Assembly (NCBI GenBank): GCA_019636625.1
Contig: JAHBXE010000001.1
Location: 496,001-560,000, forward strand
Source: Phycisphaeraceae bacterium
GTDB lineage: Bacteria > Planctomycetota > Phycisphaerae > Phycisphaerales > UBA1924
Reading direction: 5' to 3'
DNA: 64,000 nt
Shown here: positions 35,701 through 43,862 of the stretch, one piece after another
Position numbering within the stretch: position 1 is the stretch's first letter
How the letters are laid out: each line of letters opens with the position of its first letter
Made by a program: the position numbers and the translations under genes
The notes under the pieces: model-generated
What the model saw: only the letters and a program-made list of their open reading frames with translations
What the model was told of the DNA's origin: nothing
Database searches by the model: none

Positions 35701-36564
35701 CTGGGTCGATCGGTCATTGGTCAGGTCATGCAGGAACAGCCCCGACCCGTATTGGTACACGATCTCCCCGCCGCCGGAAGGCCCCGGGCCGATCGATGGC
35801 CACTTGACGTCGAAGTCCTTGAGCGAGGTGACCTGGCGACGGGCGCCGTTTGTGGTGTCGTACACCCAGATGTTGAGACGGTGCTCCGGTCCCTGGTCGG
35901 AGAGGTAGTACACCTTGGCCCCGTGCCACATGGGCAGCGTGTCGGTGCCTTCCCAGTCCGTGATCTGCTTCGACTCACCGGTCTTCAGGTTGAACAGCCA
36001 GATGTCGGTGGCCATCCCGCCGCGATACCTCTTCCATGTGCGGTTGTCGGTGGAGTGGGGGGTGTAGGCGAGCCACGTGCCATCCTGGTTGATGACCCCG
36101 TTGGCTCCGTACGGAACGGGAAGGTGCGTGGCATGGCCGCCGGACGCGGGAACCGTCAGCAACTCGGCCTGGCGCCGAAGCCCGGCAAGACCTGAAAGGC
36201 TGAAGATCAGCCGGCCATCGGAAGTCCAGTCGGACAGCACTTCCGCGCCGGGGTGGTATGTCACTCGGTTGGCCACGCCGCCGGCGACAGGGATGGTGTA
36301 CAGGTCACGATTGCCCTCGTAGTTTCCGAGGAAGGCGATCGTCTTGCCGTCCGGGCTGAACCGGGGGAAAGCTTCCGAACCGGGTGCCGTGGTCAGCCTC
36401 GTCGCTTGACCACCCGTCCGCGGGGCGAGCCAGATGTCTCCCGCGTACAGGAATGCAATTTGCGTGGCACTGACGTCCGGGTAGCGAAGCATCCCCGCGT
36501 GAGGGCTGACATCAACCTGACCGATGGACAGGGCACCGACGATAGCGAGCGTGATCTGGGGCAT
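32764..36564 (-). CDS. tricorn-like S41 family peptidase
   Basis: 1266 residues with a short N-terminal hydrophobic segment (ITLAIVGALSIGQ) that may be a signal. Two WD40/TolB-like beta-propeller regions follow (for example FSPDGKTIAFLGNYEGNRDLYTI; SWSPDGKWIAYFSD), then a Lys/Glu/Asp-rich linker region around an extra beta domain (DEEDWSKSKKDDKKD..., about 34450-34900), then a C1/PDZ/C2 tricorn core. GHAYYSGGD has His883, and NGLAGSGGD the predicted nucleophile Ser1140. Compared with archaeal tricorn, the Ser-His and Ser-Asp pairs read Gly-His and Ser-Gly. It degrades peptides. GAGGAA precedes the ATG at 36564. Confidence 0.88.
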   Translation of the reverse strand: MPQITLAIVGALSIGQVDVSPHAGMLRYPDVSATQIAFLYAGDIWLAPRTGGQATRLTTAPGSEAFPRFSPDGKTIAFLGNYEGNRDLYTIPVAGGVANRVTYHPGAEVLSDWTSDGRLIFSLSGLAGLRRQAELLTVPASGGHATHLPVPYGANGVINQDGTWLAYTPHSTDNRTWKRYRGGMATDIWLFNLKTGESKQITDWEGTDTLPMWHGAKVYYLSDQGPEHRLNIWVYDTTNGARRQVTSLKDFDVKWPSIGPGPSGGGEIVYQYGSGLFLHDLTNDRSTQVTVTIPGDRPAIRTRQVDTSGSISGWGISPSAKRVAVEARGDLWSLPAENGTPRSLTRTSGVAERMPSWSPDGKWIAYFSDATGEYELYITQSDGLGETRQLTRPGAAPAAFRYNPTWSPDSKHIYFTDKAGGMYLHTLAADGTSDGVTKLIDTDPWGGQTGISWSHDSKWLTYAYQLKDRMQSALFIYGVESGERRQVTQGMFEDTNPTFDRKGDYLFFVSKRTFSPTYSDLDTSFIYNGSQVLLAVPLRADISSPWAPKSDEEDWSKSKKDDKKDSAKEEKKDDSKAGEKKEAAIEDEVSGTWDARATGPDPLPPDGLPFTLRLTLAKDNTVSGELNSPLFSGALKGRYDPAGKSLSLQMDVDGAFVEITLTVSDGTLKGSAAVNGQNYPITARKAGAAKDDKASDKPKEDKKDDKKPIVIDFEGFEQRAIQIPVRSGAFGGLAVNDKNQLIFVRRSVGGDGEGGIKLFDLTDDKREEKSITGGGGFDITPDGKKLLVPRGNSAVIVDASAGATGKNVVTSGMTARIEPRDEWKQLFHEAWRIQRDFFYDPGMHGVNWPAVREQYAKMLDDASSREDISYIISEMISELNVGHAYYSGGDVESGPNVSVGLLGCDFELVPATDTTPAAYRISRIIRGGPWDSDAKGPLSQPGVKVKVGDFLLAVNGVPVDASRSIYAAFQGLADRTVTIAVNDTPSLERPVAKGQEEKKDEKKDEPKDKPREIKPPTGLRDVVVQTMSSEDNLRFRAWVEAKRSYVEKQSGGKVGYIYVPDTGRDGQNNLFRQFYGQAHLPALIIDDRWNGGGQIPTRFIELLNRPRTNYWARRDGQDWPWPPDSHQGPKCMLINGLAGSGGDMFPWLFRYNKLGKLIGMRTWGGLVGISGNPGLIDGGSVTAPTFGFYKTDGTWGVEGHGVDPDMLIVDDPAKMTGYRDGTGGSDPQLDAAIRHMLAEIEKNPYKPPQRPAGPDRSGMGVPQRDW

Positions 36565-36676
36565 GGGGTTCCTCGAGTTCCGCGGGAGACAGGGTACCAG
36601 CCGTGAAGCGCCAAGAGCGGACCGTGATGGTGGGGGGATGGAGAGGAGATTGGGAGTCGCGAGCGGGGAGTTTCCG

Positions 36677-37504
36677 TCATCGCCCGGCTTGCTCAAGAAT
36701 CGCGGCGATCTCGAGGCCGTGCTTGTCGGTTCGGACTCGGGCGCGATCGAGCGCCGAGCGCCCATCGCGACTCCTTGAGCCGGCGGCCGCGCCCAGGTCC
36801 AGCAGGAGAATGACCTGCGAGGTGTCGGCGAGTTCCGCCGATCGCATGAGCGGCGTAACGCCTTGGGAATCCGCAACATCCAGCTCAGCGCCGGCCGCCA
36901 GAAGACGGCGGATGACCTCGTCGTTGCCGGGAACCCCCGCGGAATGCCAAAGGGCCGTCGCGCCTGTGCCATCCACGGTTCTCACATCCGCCCCCGCGGA
37001 AATCAGCGATTCCACCGACCGCGACTTGCCCGCTCGGGCGGCGAGCATGAGCGCCGAGCGCCCATAGGAGTCACGAACATCAGGGGATGCTCCGCCGGTG
37101 AGAAGTTCGCTGAGCGCGGGGGTGGACTCCTGGACCGCGGCGATCATCAGTGCGGTCGTGCCGTCGGCGGTGCGGGCATCCGGGTCCGCGCCCGCCTGGA
37201 TCAGCGGCGCAATGGCATCGGCAAGGGCGCGAGTGACAACAATGTGCAGCGGGCTCAATCCGCGGTACGTCCCCTTCATCATGGGTGAGTTGAGGTCAAG
37301 CCCCGGGCGGAGAGCGCCCCGGATCGCCGCAGCATCGCCCGTGCTCAAGACGGACTCAAGGTCAACGGAGCTCTGGCTCACCCCATCGGCCTGCGCCGGC
37401 CTTGGCGGGTTCCCGCTCCGGAACAGGTACAGCAGGAGAAAGCCCGCGGCGACGAGCATGACCGCGAGATAGGCCAGGCGTGGAGCGGAGGGTGGCGTAC
37501 TCAT
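36677..37504 (-). CDS. membrane-anchored ankyrin-repeat protein 1
   Basis: 275 residues: an N-terminal membrane anchor (LAYLAVMLVAAGFLLLYLF), a short linker and about six ankyrin repeats (GLSPLHIVVTRALADAIAPLIQAGADPDA; GTTALMIAAVQES; GRSALMLAARAGKSRSVESLISAGADV; GVTPLMRSAELADTS). Such proteins mediate protein contacts, probably on the outer side of the inner membrane. It follows ankyrin protein 2 with an 11-nt gap, so the two are co-transcribed and probably arose by tandem duplication. Confidence 0.85.
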   Translation of the reverse strand: MSTPPSAPRLAYLAVMLVAAGFLLLYLFRSGNPPRPAQADGVSQSSVDLESVLSTGDAAAIRGALRPGLDLNSPMMKGTYRGLSPLHIVVTRALADAIAPLIQAGADPDARTADGTTALMIAAVQESTPALSELLTGGASPDVRDSYGRSALMLAARAGKSRSVESLISAGADVRTVDGTGATALWHSAGVPGNDEVIRRLLAAGAELDVADSQGVTPLMRSAELADTSQVILLLDLGAAAGSRSRDGRSALDRARVRTDKHGLEIAAILEQAGR

Positions 37505-37515
37505 TCCGTGTTCCT

Positions 37516-38373
37516 TCAGCGGTCGGCCTGAACAAGCACTTCAGCACAACGCTCGCCGGCCGCATCGCTTCGCTGCCGCGCCCAATCCAGCGCGGTCCAA
37601 CCATTGCCATCCTTGAGGGTCGTGCTCGCACCCGCGCTGAGCAAAAGAATGCACTTGTCGGCATCCCCCAGCTTGGCGGCGATCATCAACGGGGTGACGC
37701 CGTCCCGGTTCGCCGTATCGGGGTCCGCGCCGGCGTCGAGCAGCATCCGCAGAATCTCAGGCGGCGCCTCGCCACCGGCCGCAGCCGCGAGCACGGAGTT
37801 GCCCTCGTTGTCGGCCAGGCGGACGGAGGCCCCGGAATCGAGCAGCAAACGCACCTTGTCCGGACTGCCGAAGCGAACCGCCATGAACAGCGCCGATTCG
37901 CCCCAGCGGTTCCGCTCGTTCACCTTGGCGCCCGCCTTGATCAGCTCGGACATGCTCGCCAGGTCACCCTTGGCCGCGGCCATCATCAGCGGAGTTCCCC
38001 AGTCATCGGAGGCGGCTTCCGGTCGTGCCCCCGCTTCGATCAGGGCCTTGATGGTCTGCGAACTGCCCTGCATCGCGGCGTAGGTCAGGAGCGACACCTG
38101 ACGCCGTCCGACTTCGAGAAGGTAGAACTGGCCATTGATGTCGCCACCGGAGCGAGCAAGCTCCGCCTTGATCGCGGCAATGTCGCCATCCTCAATGGCC
38201 TTGCGCAGCACGGCCGCGGAAGCGGTTTGCCGCGACGTGGCCGTGCCGGGGCCGCTCTTGGACACCGGACTGACCTCCCGCGTCAGCCGCTCGATCGCGA
38301 TGTAGAACACCGTGCCGAACGCCAACAGCAGAACGACGACGAGAAGAAAGGCATAGGGTCGGCGCTTCTTCAT
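37516..38373 (-). CDS. membrane-anchored ankyrin-repeat protein 2
   Basis: 285 residues with a basic start (KKRRPYAF), a membrane anchor (LLVVVLLLAFGTVFYIAI) and about seven ankyrin repeats (VSLLTYAAMQGSSQTIKALIEAGARPEA; GTPLMMAAAKGDLASMSELIKAGAKVN; GVTPLMIAAKLGDADKCILLLSAGAST). The ATG at 38373 is placed just before the anchor; the frame extends to 38511 over the EF-G end. It lies 67 bases after the EF-G-like gene and just before its paralogue. Confidence 0.85.
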   Translation of the reverse strand: MKKRRPYAFLLVVVLLLAFGTVFYIAIERLTREVSPVSKSGPGTATSRQTASAAVLRKAIEDGDIAAIKAELARSGGDINGQFYLLEVGRRQVSLLTYAAMQGSSQTIKALIEAGARPEAASDDWGTPLMMAAAKGDLASMSELIKAGAKVNERNRWGESALFMAVRFGSPDKVRLLLDSGASVRLADNEGNSVLAAAAGGEAPPEILRMLLDAGADPDTANRDGVTPLMIAAKLGDADKCILLLSAGASTTLKDGNGWTALDWARQRSDAAGERCAEVLVQADR

Positions 38374-38440
38374 GCGAGCGTTCCGGCGATCGGGCGGTCG
38401 TCCTTCATCGAAGCCAACAGCACGGCGGACATGGCGCGGA

Positions 38441-40552
38441 TCAATCCTCCTCAGCTTTGGGCTTGAAGGCGGCCACGACTTCGGCCTGGAGATGAGGCGG
38501 CGTGTGCTCATCGTGGCTGTAGTCCATCCCGAAGGAGCCGGCGCCGCCCGTCATGCTCTTGAGCTCGTTGGCGTAGTTCTGAAGCTCGCCGAGCGGGGCG
38601 ATGGCGCGAACGATGCACGAATCCGCGCCGACCATCTGGGTGTCCTGTACGCGCCCCCGCTTGGTGGACATGTGGCCGGCGATGTCGCCCAGGTACTTGC
38701 TGGGCGCCGTGATCTCCACGGTGACATAGGGCTCGAGAAGCTTGGGCCGGGCCTTCTGGACCGCGTCGATGAACGCACGCTTGCCCGCCGTGACAAACGC
38801 GACTTCCTTGCTGTCCACATCGTGGTACTTGCCGTCGTAAAGCGCGACGCGAACCCCGGTCATCGGGAATCCGGCGATGGCGCCGTCGGCCATGACCTGC
38901 CGCACGCCTTTCTCGACCGCGGGCCAATACTGGCGAGGCACCGAACCGCCGACGACCTCGGAAACGAACTCAAAGCCCTCCGGATGATCCGGCGGGAGCG
39001 GCTCGACACGGAGGTAGACCTCGCCGAACTGGCCGGCGCCGCCGGTCTGCTTCTTGTGGCGGTGGTGGCCGTCGGCCTTGGCCGTGATGGTCTCCTTATA
39101 GGCCGTCTTGGGCGTGCTGGTGAGCAGCTCGATGTTGTACGCGGCCTTGAGGCGTTCGAGTATCACGCGCAGGTGCAGCTCGCCAAGCCCGCGCATCACG
39201 GTCTGTTTTGTCGCGGCGACGCGATCGACCTTGAAGCACGGGTCATCCTCCTGAAGCTTGGCACAGGCACTGGCGAACTTGGTTTCATCGGCGTGGTTCT
39301 TGAGCTCAACGGCCAGGCCGAACATCGGTTTGGGCAGGGCCAGCGGCGTCAGGTGCACGCTGTCGTGCTCGTGGCTGTCGTGAAGAACCCCGTTGAAGTG
39401 AAGCTCATCGATCTTGGCGACGGCGCCGATATCGCCGGGCCCGAGTTCCTGAACCTCCACATGGTCCTTGCCCTGAAGTTTGAAGAGATGCCCGATGCGC
39501 AGCGGCTTCTTGATGTCGTTCAGGAACAGGTCGGCCTTGTGGCGGACGACGCCCGAGTGAACCCGGAAGAACGCCAGTTTGCCAACGAACGGATCGGCCG
39601 TGACCTTGAACACGTGGGCGATGGTCTTGGCAGCAGGGTCCGGGGCCGGGTTGAACTCGATCTCTTCTTCCGCGGGTTGGCCGGAGGGCGAAACGGGGCG
39701 GTACAGAAACTCCGGCGGGTTCACCTCCGTCGGCGACGGGCACAGGTCCGCGATGATGTGCAGAAGATCCTCCGCGCCGACACCCGTCTTGGCCGACACG
39801 AAGCAGATCGGAACCAGGTGGCCTTCGCCAAGGCACTTCTCGAACGCGGCGTGGAGCTCGCCCGCATCAAAGGACTCCCCCTTCTCCAGGTACTGCTCCA
39901 TGAGGCGTTCTTCGACCTCAACGATCTGCTCGATGATGGCCTTGTGGGCCTCCTTGACCGAGGAGAAGTCGGTCGCATCGCCTTCCGCGTCCGTCCCGTC
40001 ATGGTCGAACACATTGATGATCTTCTTGCCCCCCTCGGCGGGGAGGTTGATCGGCAGGCAGATCGTGCCGAACTGCTCGCGGATCCTCGCAACCAGCGAT
40101 TCCAGGTCGATGTCGTGGGCATCGATCTTGTTCACGATGATCATGCGCGGGATCTTGCGATCCGCGGCGATGTTCATCAGCCGGCGTGTCACGCTTTCAA
40201 TCCCCTTGGCGGCATCGACGACCACGGCAACGGTTTCGACCGCCGGCATGACCGCGATGGCGTGCCCGACGAAGTCCGCCAGGCCCGGCGTATCGACCAG
40301 GTTGACGTGGTGGTTGTGAAAGTTGAAGTGGAAGAGCTTGGACTGAAGCGAGTGCTTGTGGTGCTTCTCGGTGTCGAGGTAGTCGCCGACGGTGTTGCCT
40401 TCCTCGACGGTGCCCATGCGCTTCATGTGATGGCCGGAGTTGGGCGTCTGGCTTACGGTGAAGAGCAGCCGTTCGACGAGCGTGGTCTTGCCGGAATAGC
40501 TGTGACCGACGAGGGCGATGTTGCGGATGTCCGCTGGGTTACGTACAGACAT
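38441..40552 (-). CDS. elongation factor G-like GTPase (EF-G paralogue)
   Basis: 703 residues with the five-domain EF-G layout. G1 is GHSYSGKTTL (residues 16-25), G3 is DTPGLADF where canonical EF-G has DTPGH, and G4 is NKIDAHD. The switch I segment reads DTEKHHKHSLQSK instead of the usual QERERGITI type. C-terminal domains IV/V are present (KADGHHRHKKQTGGAGQFGEVYLRVEP; GADSCIVRAIAPLGELQNYANELKSMTGGAGSFGMDYSHDEH). These changes place it in the EF-G-like/EF-G2 branch rather than as the main translocase. GGAGG precedes the ATG at 40552. Downstream ankyrin genes may be co-transcribed. Confidence 0.88.
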   Translation of the reverse strand: MSVRNPADIRNIALVGHSYSGKTTLVERLLFTVSQTPNSGHHMKRMGTVEEGNTVGDYLDTEKHHKHSLQSKLFHFNFHNHHVNLVDTPGLADFVGHAIAVMPAVETVAVVVDAAKGIESVTRRLMNIAADRKIPRMIIVNKIDAHDIDLESLVARIREQFGTICLPINLPAEGGKKIINVFDHDGTDAEGDATDFSSVKEAHKAIIEQIVEVEERLMEQYLEKGESFDAGELHAAFEKCLGEGHLVPICFVSAKTGVGAEDLLHIIADLCPSPTEVNPPEFLYRPVSPSGQPAEEEIEFNPAPDPAAKTIAHVFKVTADPFVGKLAFFRVHSGVVRHKADLFLNDIKKPLRIGHLFKLQGKDHVEVQELGPGDIGAVAKIDELHFNGVLHDSHEHDSVHLTPLALPKPMFGLAVELKNHADETKFASACAKLQEDDPCFKVDRVAATKQTVMRGLGELHLRVILERLKAAYNIELLTSTPKTAYKETITAKADGHHRHKKQTGGAGQFGEVYLRVEPLPPDHPEGFEFVSEVVGGSVPRQYWPAVEKGVRQVMADGAIAGFPMTGVRVALYDGKYHDVDSKEVAFVTAGKRAFIDAVQKARPKLLEPYVTVEITAPSKYLGDIAGHMSTKRGRVQDTQMVGADSCIVRAIAPLGELQNYANELKSMTGGAGSFGMDYSHDEHTPPHLQAEVVAAFKPKAEED

Positions 40553-40647
40553 AGCGTGCCTCCATGGGCCGGGCATGGGTGGCCGCGGCCCGATCAGACC
40601 AGTGTACGACAATGCTGCCCCGGTTGTCCCCCCTTGATGGAAGGTTG

Positions 40648-40678
40648 GTGTATGGGACCGTCTGAACGGTTCATACAC
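40648..40678 (+). promoter_or_regulatory. hairpin directly upstream of gltX
   Basis: GTGTATG (40648-40654) pairs with CATACAC (40672-40678) and the inner ACCGT (40657-40661) with ACGGT (40666-40670), loop CTGA, leaving a small internal bulge. The dyad ends 7 nt before the gltX ATG, where a ribosome-binding site would normally be; no Shine-Dalgarno is visible. It could be an operator or an RNA structure limiting initiation. Confidence 0.4.
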
Positions 40679-40685
40679 TGGCCCC

Positions 40686-42413
40686 ATGCCAACGCCTCTC
40701 GTTACACGATTTGCCCCGAGCCCGACAGGTCATTTGCACGTCGGCGGGGCCAGAACCGCCCTGTTCTGCTGGGCGTTTGCTCGCAAGAACTCCGGTCGGT
40801 TCATGATCCGGATCGAAGACACCGACCAGGCGCGGTCCAGCGAAGAGTCCGCCCGGGGCATCCTTGAAGACCTGGCCTGGCTCGGGCTTGAATGGGATGA
40901 TGGTCCGACATTGACGGTGGGGGGGCGTGTCATCGGTGGCGGTTCGCGCCCGGTAGGGCCGTACTTTCAGGCCCAGCGAATGAAGCTGTACAACGAGCAG
41001 GTGGAGCGGCTGGCCCAAATGGGCCGGGCCTACCCCGCCTATGAGACATCCGAGGAGCTTGAAGCGAGGCGCAAGTCGGCTGTCGCCGCGAAGCAGACAT
41101 ACCGCTACGAGCGCCCCGCGGACGTCGTCCCCGGGCAGTACGCCGCGGACCGCTGGGCCCGCGCCGCACGGGGAGAGACCCACGTCGTCCGATTCGTCGC
41201 GCCGAACGAGGAGATCACCGTCCACGATGAGATTCTCGGCGATGTCAGGATCGCCGCGGGCGAACTCGACGACCTTGTCATCCGCAAGGCGGACGGGTTC
41301 CCGACCTACCACTTCGCGGTTGTTGTCGACGATGAACTCATGGGCGTGACGCACGTGCTCCGTGCGCAGGAACACCTGGCCAACACACCCCGGCATGTCG
41401 CGATGCAGAAGGCACTGGGATTCCGAACCCCTGTCTACGGGCACATGCCTCTGATCTGCAACATGGACGGCTCAAAGATGAGCAAACGCGACAAGGCCAA
41501 GGCGGCCCGGAAAGCGACCAAGGACTCCCTCGCGAAGGACAAGACCCTGACCCCCCAGTCCATCGCTGCTTCAGCCGGGATTGATGCAGCGCTGTTGAAC
41601 CAGTTTCTCGCGGCGGAGAACGACTCCCTGGATGTCGCCGAGCGGCTGGCCGCCTTCTACAAGATCGCCTTGCCCGAGATCGAGGTCGATGACTTCCGCC
41701 GTGCCGGGTACCTTCCCGAAGCGCTGATCAACTTCCTGGCGCTGCTCGGGTGGAACCCGGGCATGAAGTCGGCGGACGGCAAGGACCTTGAGAAGTTTGA
41801 TCTCCCCTTCATCGCGCAACACTTCTCTCTTGAACGAATCAACAAGGGGGCGGCGAAGTTCGATCGGGTCAAACTCCTGTCCTTCAACGCCGATTGCATC
41901 GCCGCGATGCCGGATGACGAGTTTCTTCGGCGCTGGCTGGACTGGATGGCGCAGTACGAGCCGTCGCTTCGCGCGAAGGTGATGCCGGATGAAACTCCGG
42001 CGTCCCGGGCTCGCGCGATGCTCCTGGTGCACGCGGTGAAACCGCGGGCCAAGACGCTGCGTGACGCCGTTCGGCCGATCGGCTTCGCCCTCGTCGGCGA
42101 TGCGGAGTACCCGTTCGACCTGGCGGCGGCGGAGAAGCAACTGCTCGCGAACAACCGGGCCGGGTTGGCGTTGCTCCGCGAGTTCACGCCCCGGCTCGAA
42201 GGGCTGGCGGACTGGTCGCCCGCCGCGATCACATCGCAGATCGAAGCCTTCGCCCGCGAGAAGGGCATGCCCAATCCCGGCGGGATTGCCCAGCCGCTTC
42301 GCGTCGCGGTGACCGGAACGGGCGTGAGCCCGGGCCTGGGCGAGACGCTCGCCGTGCTCGGGAAGGAAAGCACGCTCACAAGAATCCGTCGGTGCGTGGG
42401 AATCCACGCGTAG
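40686..42413 (+). CDS. gltX: glutamyl-tRNA synthetase
   Basis: Class I synthetase charging tRNA-Glu. The HIGH-type motif lies in PSPTGHLHVGGAR near residues 11-23 and KMSKR at 264-268. At 575 residues it is about 100 longer than the E. coli enzyme. The excess is mainly a Lys/Ala-rich insertion just after KMSKR (DKAKAARKATKDSLAKDKTLTP..., through the DAALLNQFLAAENDSLDVA stretch) and a short loop near residue 80 (LTVGGRVIGGGSRPVG). The anticodon-binding part (ALINFLALLGWNPG, FDRVKLLSFNADCI, then the helical C-terminus) is complete. Whether it also charges tRNA-Gln cannot be read. Confidence 0.95.
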   Translation: MPTPLVTRFAPSPTGHLHVGGARTALFCWAFARKNSGRFMIRIEDTDQARSSEESARGILEDLAWLGLEWDDGPTLTVGGRVIGGGSRPVGPYFQAQRMKLYNEQVERLAQMGRAYPAYETSEELEARRKSAVAAKQTYRYERPADVVPGQYAADRWARAARGETHVVRFVAPNEEITVHDEILGDVRIAAGELDDLVIRKADGFPTYHFAVVVDDELMGVTHVLRAQEHLANTPRHVAMQKALGFRTPVYGHMPLICNMDGSKMSKRDKAKAARKATKDSLAKDKTLTPQSIAASAGIDAALLNQFLAAENDSLDVAERLAAFYKIALPEIEVDDFRRAGYLPEALINFLALLGWNPGMKSADGKDLEKFDLPFIAQHFSLERINKGAAKFDRVKLLSFNADCIAAMPDDEFLRRWLDWMAQYEPSLRAKVMPDETPASRARAMLLVHAVKPRAKTLRDAVRPIGFALVGDAEYPFDLAAAEKQLLANNRAGLALLREFTPRLEGLADWSPAAITSQIEAFAREKGMPNPGGIAQPLRVAVTGTGVSPGLGETLAVLGKESTLTRIRRCVGIHA

Positions 42414-42468
42414 CAGGCTCGTGCTCACGAAGGCTTGCCCGGGGTGCGAGCGGCCGCACCGAGGCAAG

Positions 42469-42990
42469 TCAACGTGCGGAGGATGCGGGCCTGCGGCTGT
42501 ACATCAGTTCGTTGTAATCAATATCACGGAGAGCGACGCCAAGCTGACGCAGCATGTTCATCGCTTGCGCGCGGTGGTGCACCTCGTGCAGCACCAGTTG
42601 CGTGAAGATGTCCTGCTTGGAGGCCGACACATCGAGACGCTGGCCCGCGTCCGTCGTGACCGCATATGTCACCGGGCATGGCCAGTCCTGCGTCGCGGCC
42701 AACACGGCTTTGGTCGCTTCCGCCTGCCGGAGCCAGACCGGCTCCAACTCCGAAAACGGGGGCGGGGCTTCATCGTGAATCGGCCACTGGGCGTAGGGCG
42801 GAACAACCTCGCCCTTCATTCGTGCGATGTAGTACCACTCGCAGATGCATATGTGCGTGAGCGTGCGGCCCAGCGTGCCAAGTCCAATCGGGAACTCCCG
42901 TGTCCACTTCTCACAATCCAGCGGGCGAACCCAGTCAAAGACCTGCGACCTGGCGCGGCAGAGGTAGTGGTAGGTCCGCATCGGCTCCAT
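42469..42990 (-). CDS. DinB-family protein
   Basis: 173 residues, a four-helix DinB/YfiT-like putative metal-dependent hydrolase or thiol transferase. The three metal His ligands fit RTLTHICICEWYY (His near 48), and HEVHHRAQAMNMLRQLGV near the C-terminus holds two more. The start is uncertain: ATG 42990 is used; ATG 43023 is also in frame but its codon lies across the CCATGG that starts the opposite-strand gene at 43022. Confidence 0.75.
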   Translation of the reverse strand: MEPMRTYHYLCRARSQVFDWVRPLDCEKWTREFPIGLGTLGRTLTHICICEWYYIARMKGEVVPPYAQWPIHDEAPPPFSELEPVWLRQAEATKAVLAATQDWPCPVTYAVTTDAGQRLDVSASKQDIFTQLVLHEVHHRAQAMNMLRQLGVALRDIDYNELMYSRRPASSAR

Positions 42991-43021
42991 GCTGAGATGA
43001 TAGTTGGGTACACTGACTGCC

Positions 43022-43852
43022 ATGGTCGGACAGGCGGCTCTCTCTTCATCTCTTGTGCTGCACATCAACGCCCGGCTCCGATCATTTCCAACGCCGGCGT
43101 TCGACAACGCAAGCACAACGTACTGTGAGTTCGTCAAGTTCCTTTACAAGACGGACCCGCCCAACCCCGCCCACGAAAGCCCGGACTGGCATGTAGCCGC
43201 CAACGGCGCGGACGAATGGTTGCGATCGCTCACCGGTGTACGCCGGGCATTGCTGGCGTGGGAACCCAGTGGTGATGCTCGTCTGTCCGACCGAATGTCG
43301 TCCGCTTTCGTCGGCGGCGGAGGTCATTGGTTCGTGTGCCTGGACCGCGGCGAGTTCGACTGCTGGGAGGGATGGTGGCGCATGGGCGACCCGAAGGCCG
43401 CCGATCGCCGCATCTGGCAGGTTCACTACGCCCGCGTCGTGGAGTCATACCCGATGGAAGCGGAACAACTCTCGGAGCTGACCGCGCCCGTGGCCGAAGC
43501 GGCTCAAGCGTTGAGAAGCGCCGTCGAGCGGGCTCGGGCGTTCGCATCACGGCGCTCCCTGGATGGCTTTGTCGCATGCTTCGATCGCGCCTTCGCCTGT
43601 CTTGATCGATCCCGTCCGGCGCCGGACCCGTTTCACACCGACGTGGCCCCGCCCGGAGCGCTCCCGGACGAAGCAACACGCCTGCTCGCCGCGTGCCAGC
43701 ACGCATGGGTGTTTGGCGGCATGGGCTCTTGGAACGACCTGGGTATCCAAGGTGAAGGGAAGTCAGAGTACGAAGCGGCTTCGGATGCGCTGTTCTCCCA
43801 GATCAACCGCTCGATCTGCATCGCGACGAATGCATCTGCACCAGCCGTGTAG
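43022..43852 (+). CDS. hypothetical protein
   Basis: 276 residues, no family recognised. Trp-rich central region (SSAFVGGGGHWFVCLDRGEF, DCWEGWWRMGDPKAADRRIWQV), a helical stretch around residue 150-190 and a C-terminal WVFGGMGSWNDLGIQGEG motif. It could be a small cytoplasmic enzyme or immunity-type fold; there is no basis to choose. It is divergent from the DinB gene with overlapping possible starts and converges with the decarboxylase gene across 10 bases. Confidence 0.65.
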   Translation: MVGQAALSSSLVLHINARLRSFPTPAFDNASTTYCEFVKFLYKTDPPNPAHESPDWHVAANGADEWLRSLTGVRRALLAWEPSGDARLSDRMSSAFVGGGGHWFVCLDRGEFDCWEGWWRMGDPKAADRRIWQVHYARVVESYPMEAEQLSELTAPVAEAAQALRSAVERARAFASRRSLDGFVACFDRAFACLDRSRPAPDPFHTDVAPPGALPDEATRLLAACQHAWVFGGMGSWNDLGIQGEGKSEYEAASDALFSQINRSICIATNASAPAV

Positions 43853-43862
43853 GCGCGACGGT

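Noticed and set aside
38372-40867. An 831-codon open frame on the plus strand across the EF-G-like gene
   Set aside because: It is exactly antisense to a gene with clear G motifs; its translation is Leu/Arg/Asp-rich without any domain, as expected from third-position GC bias.
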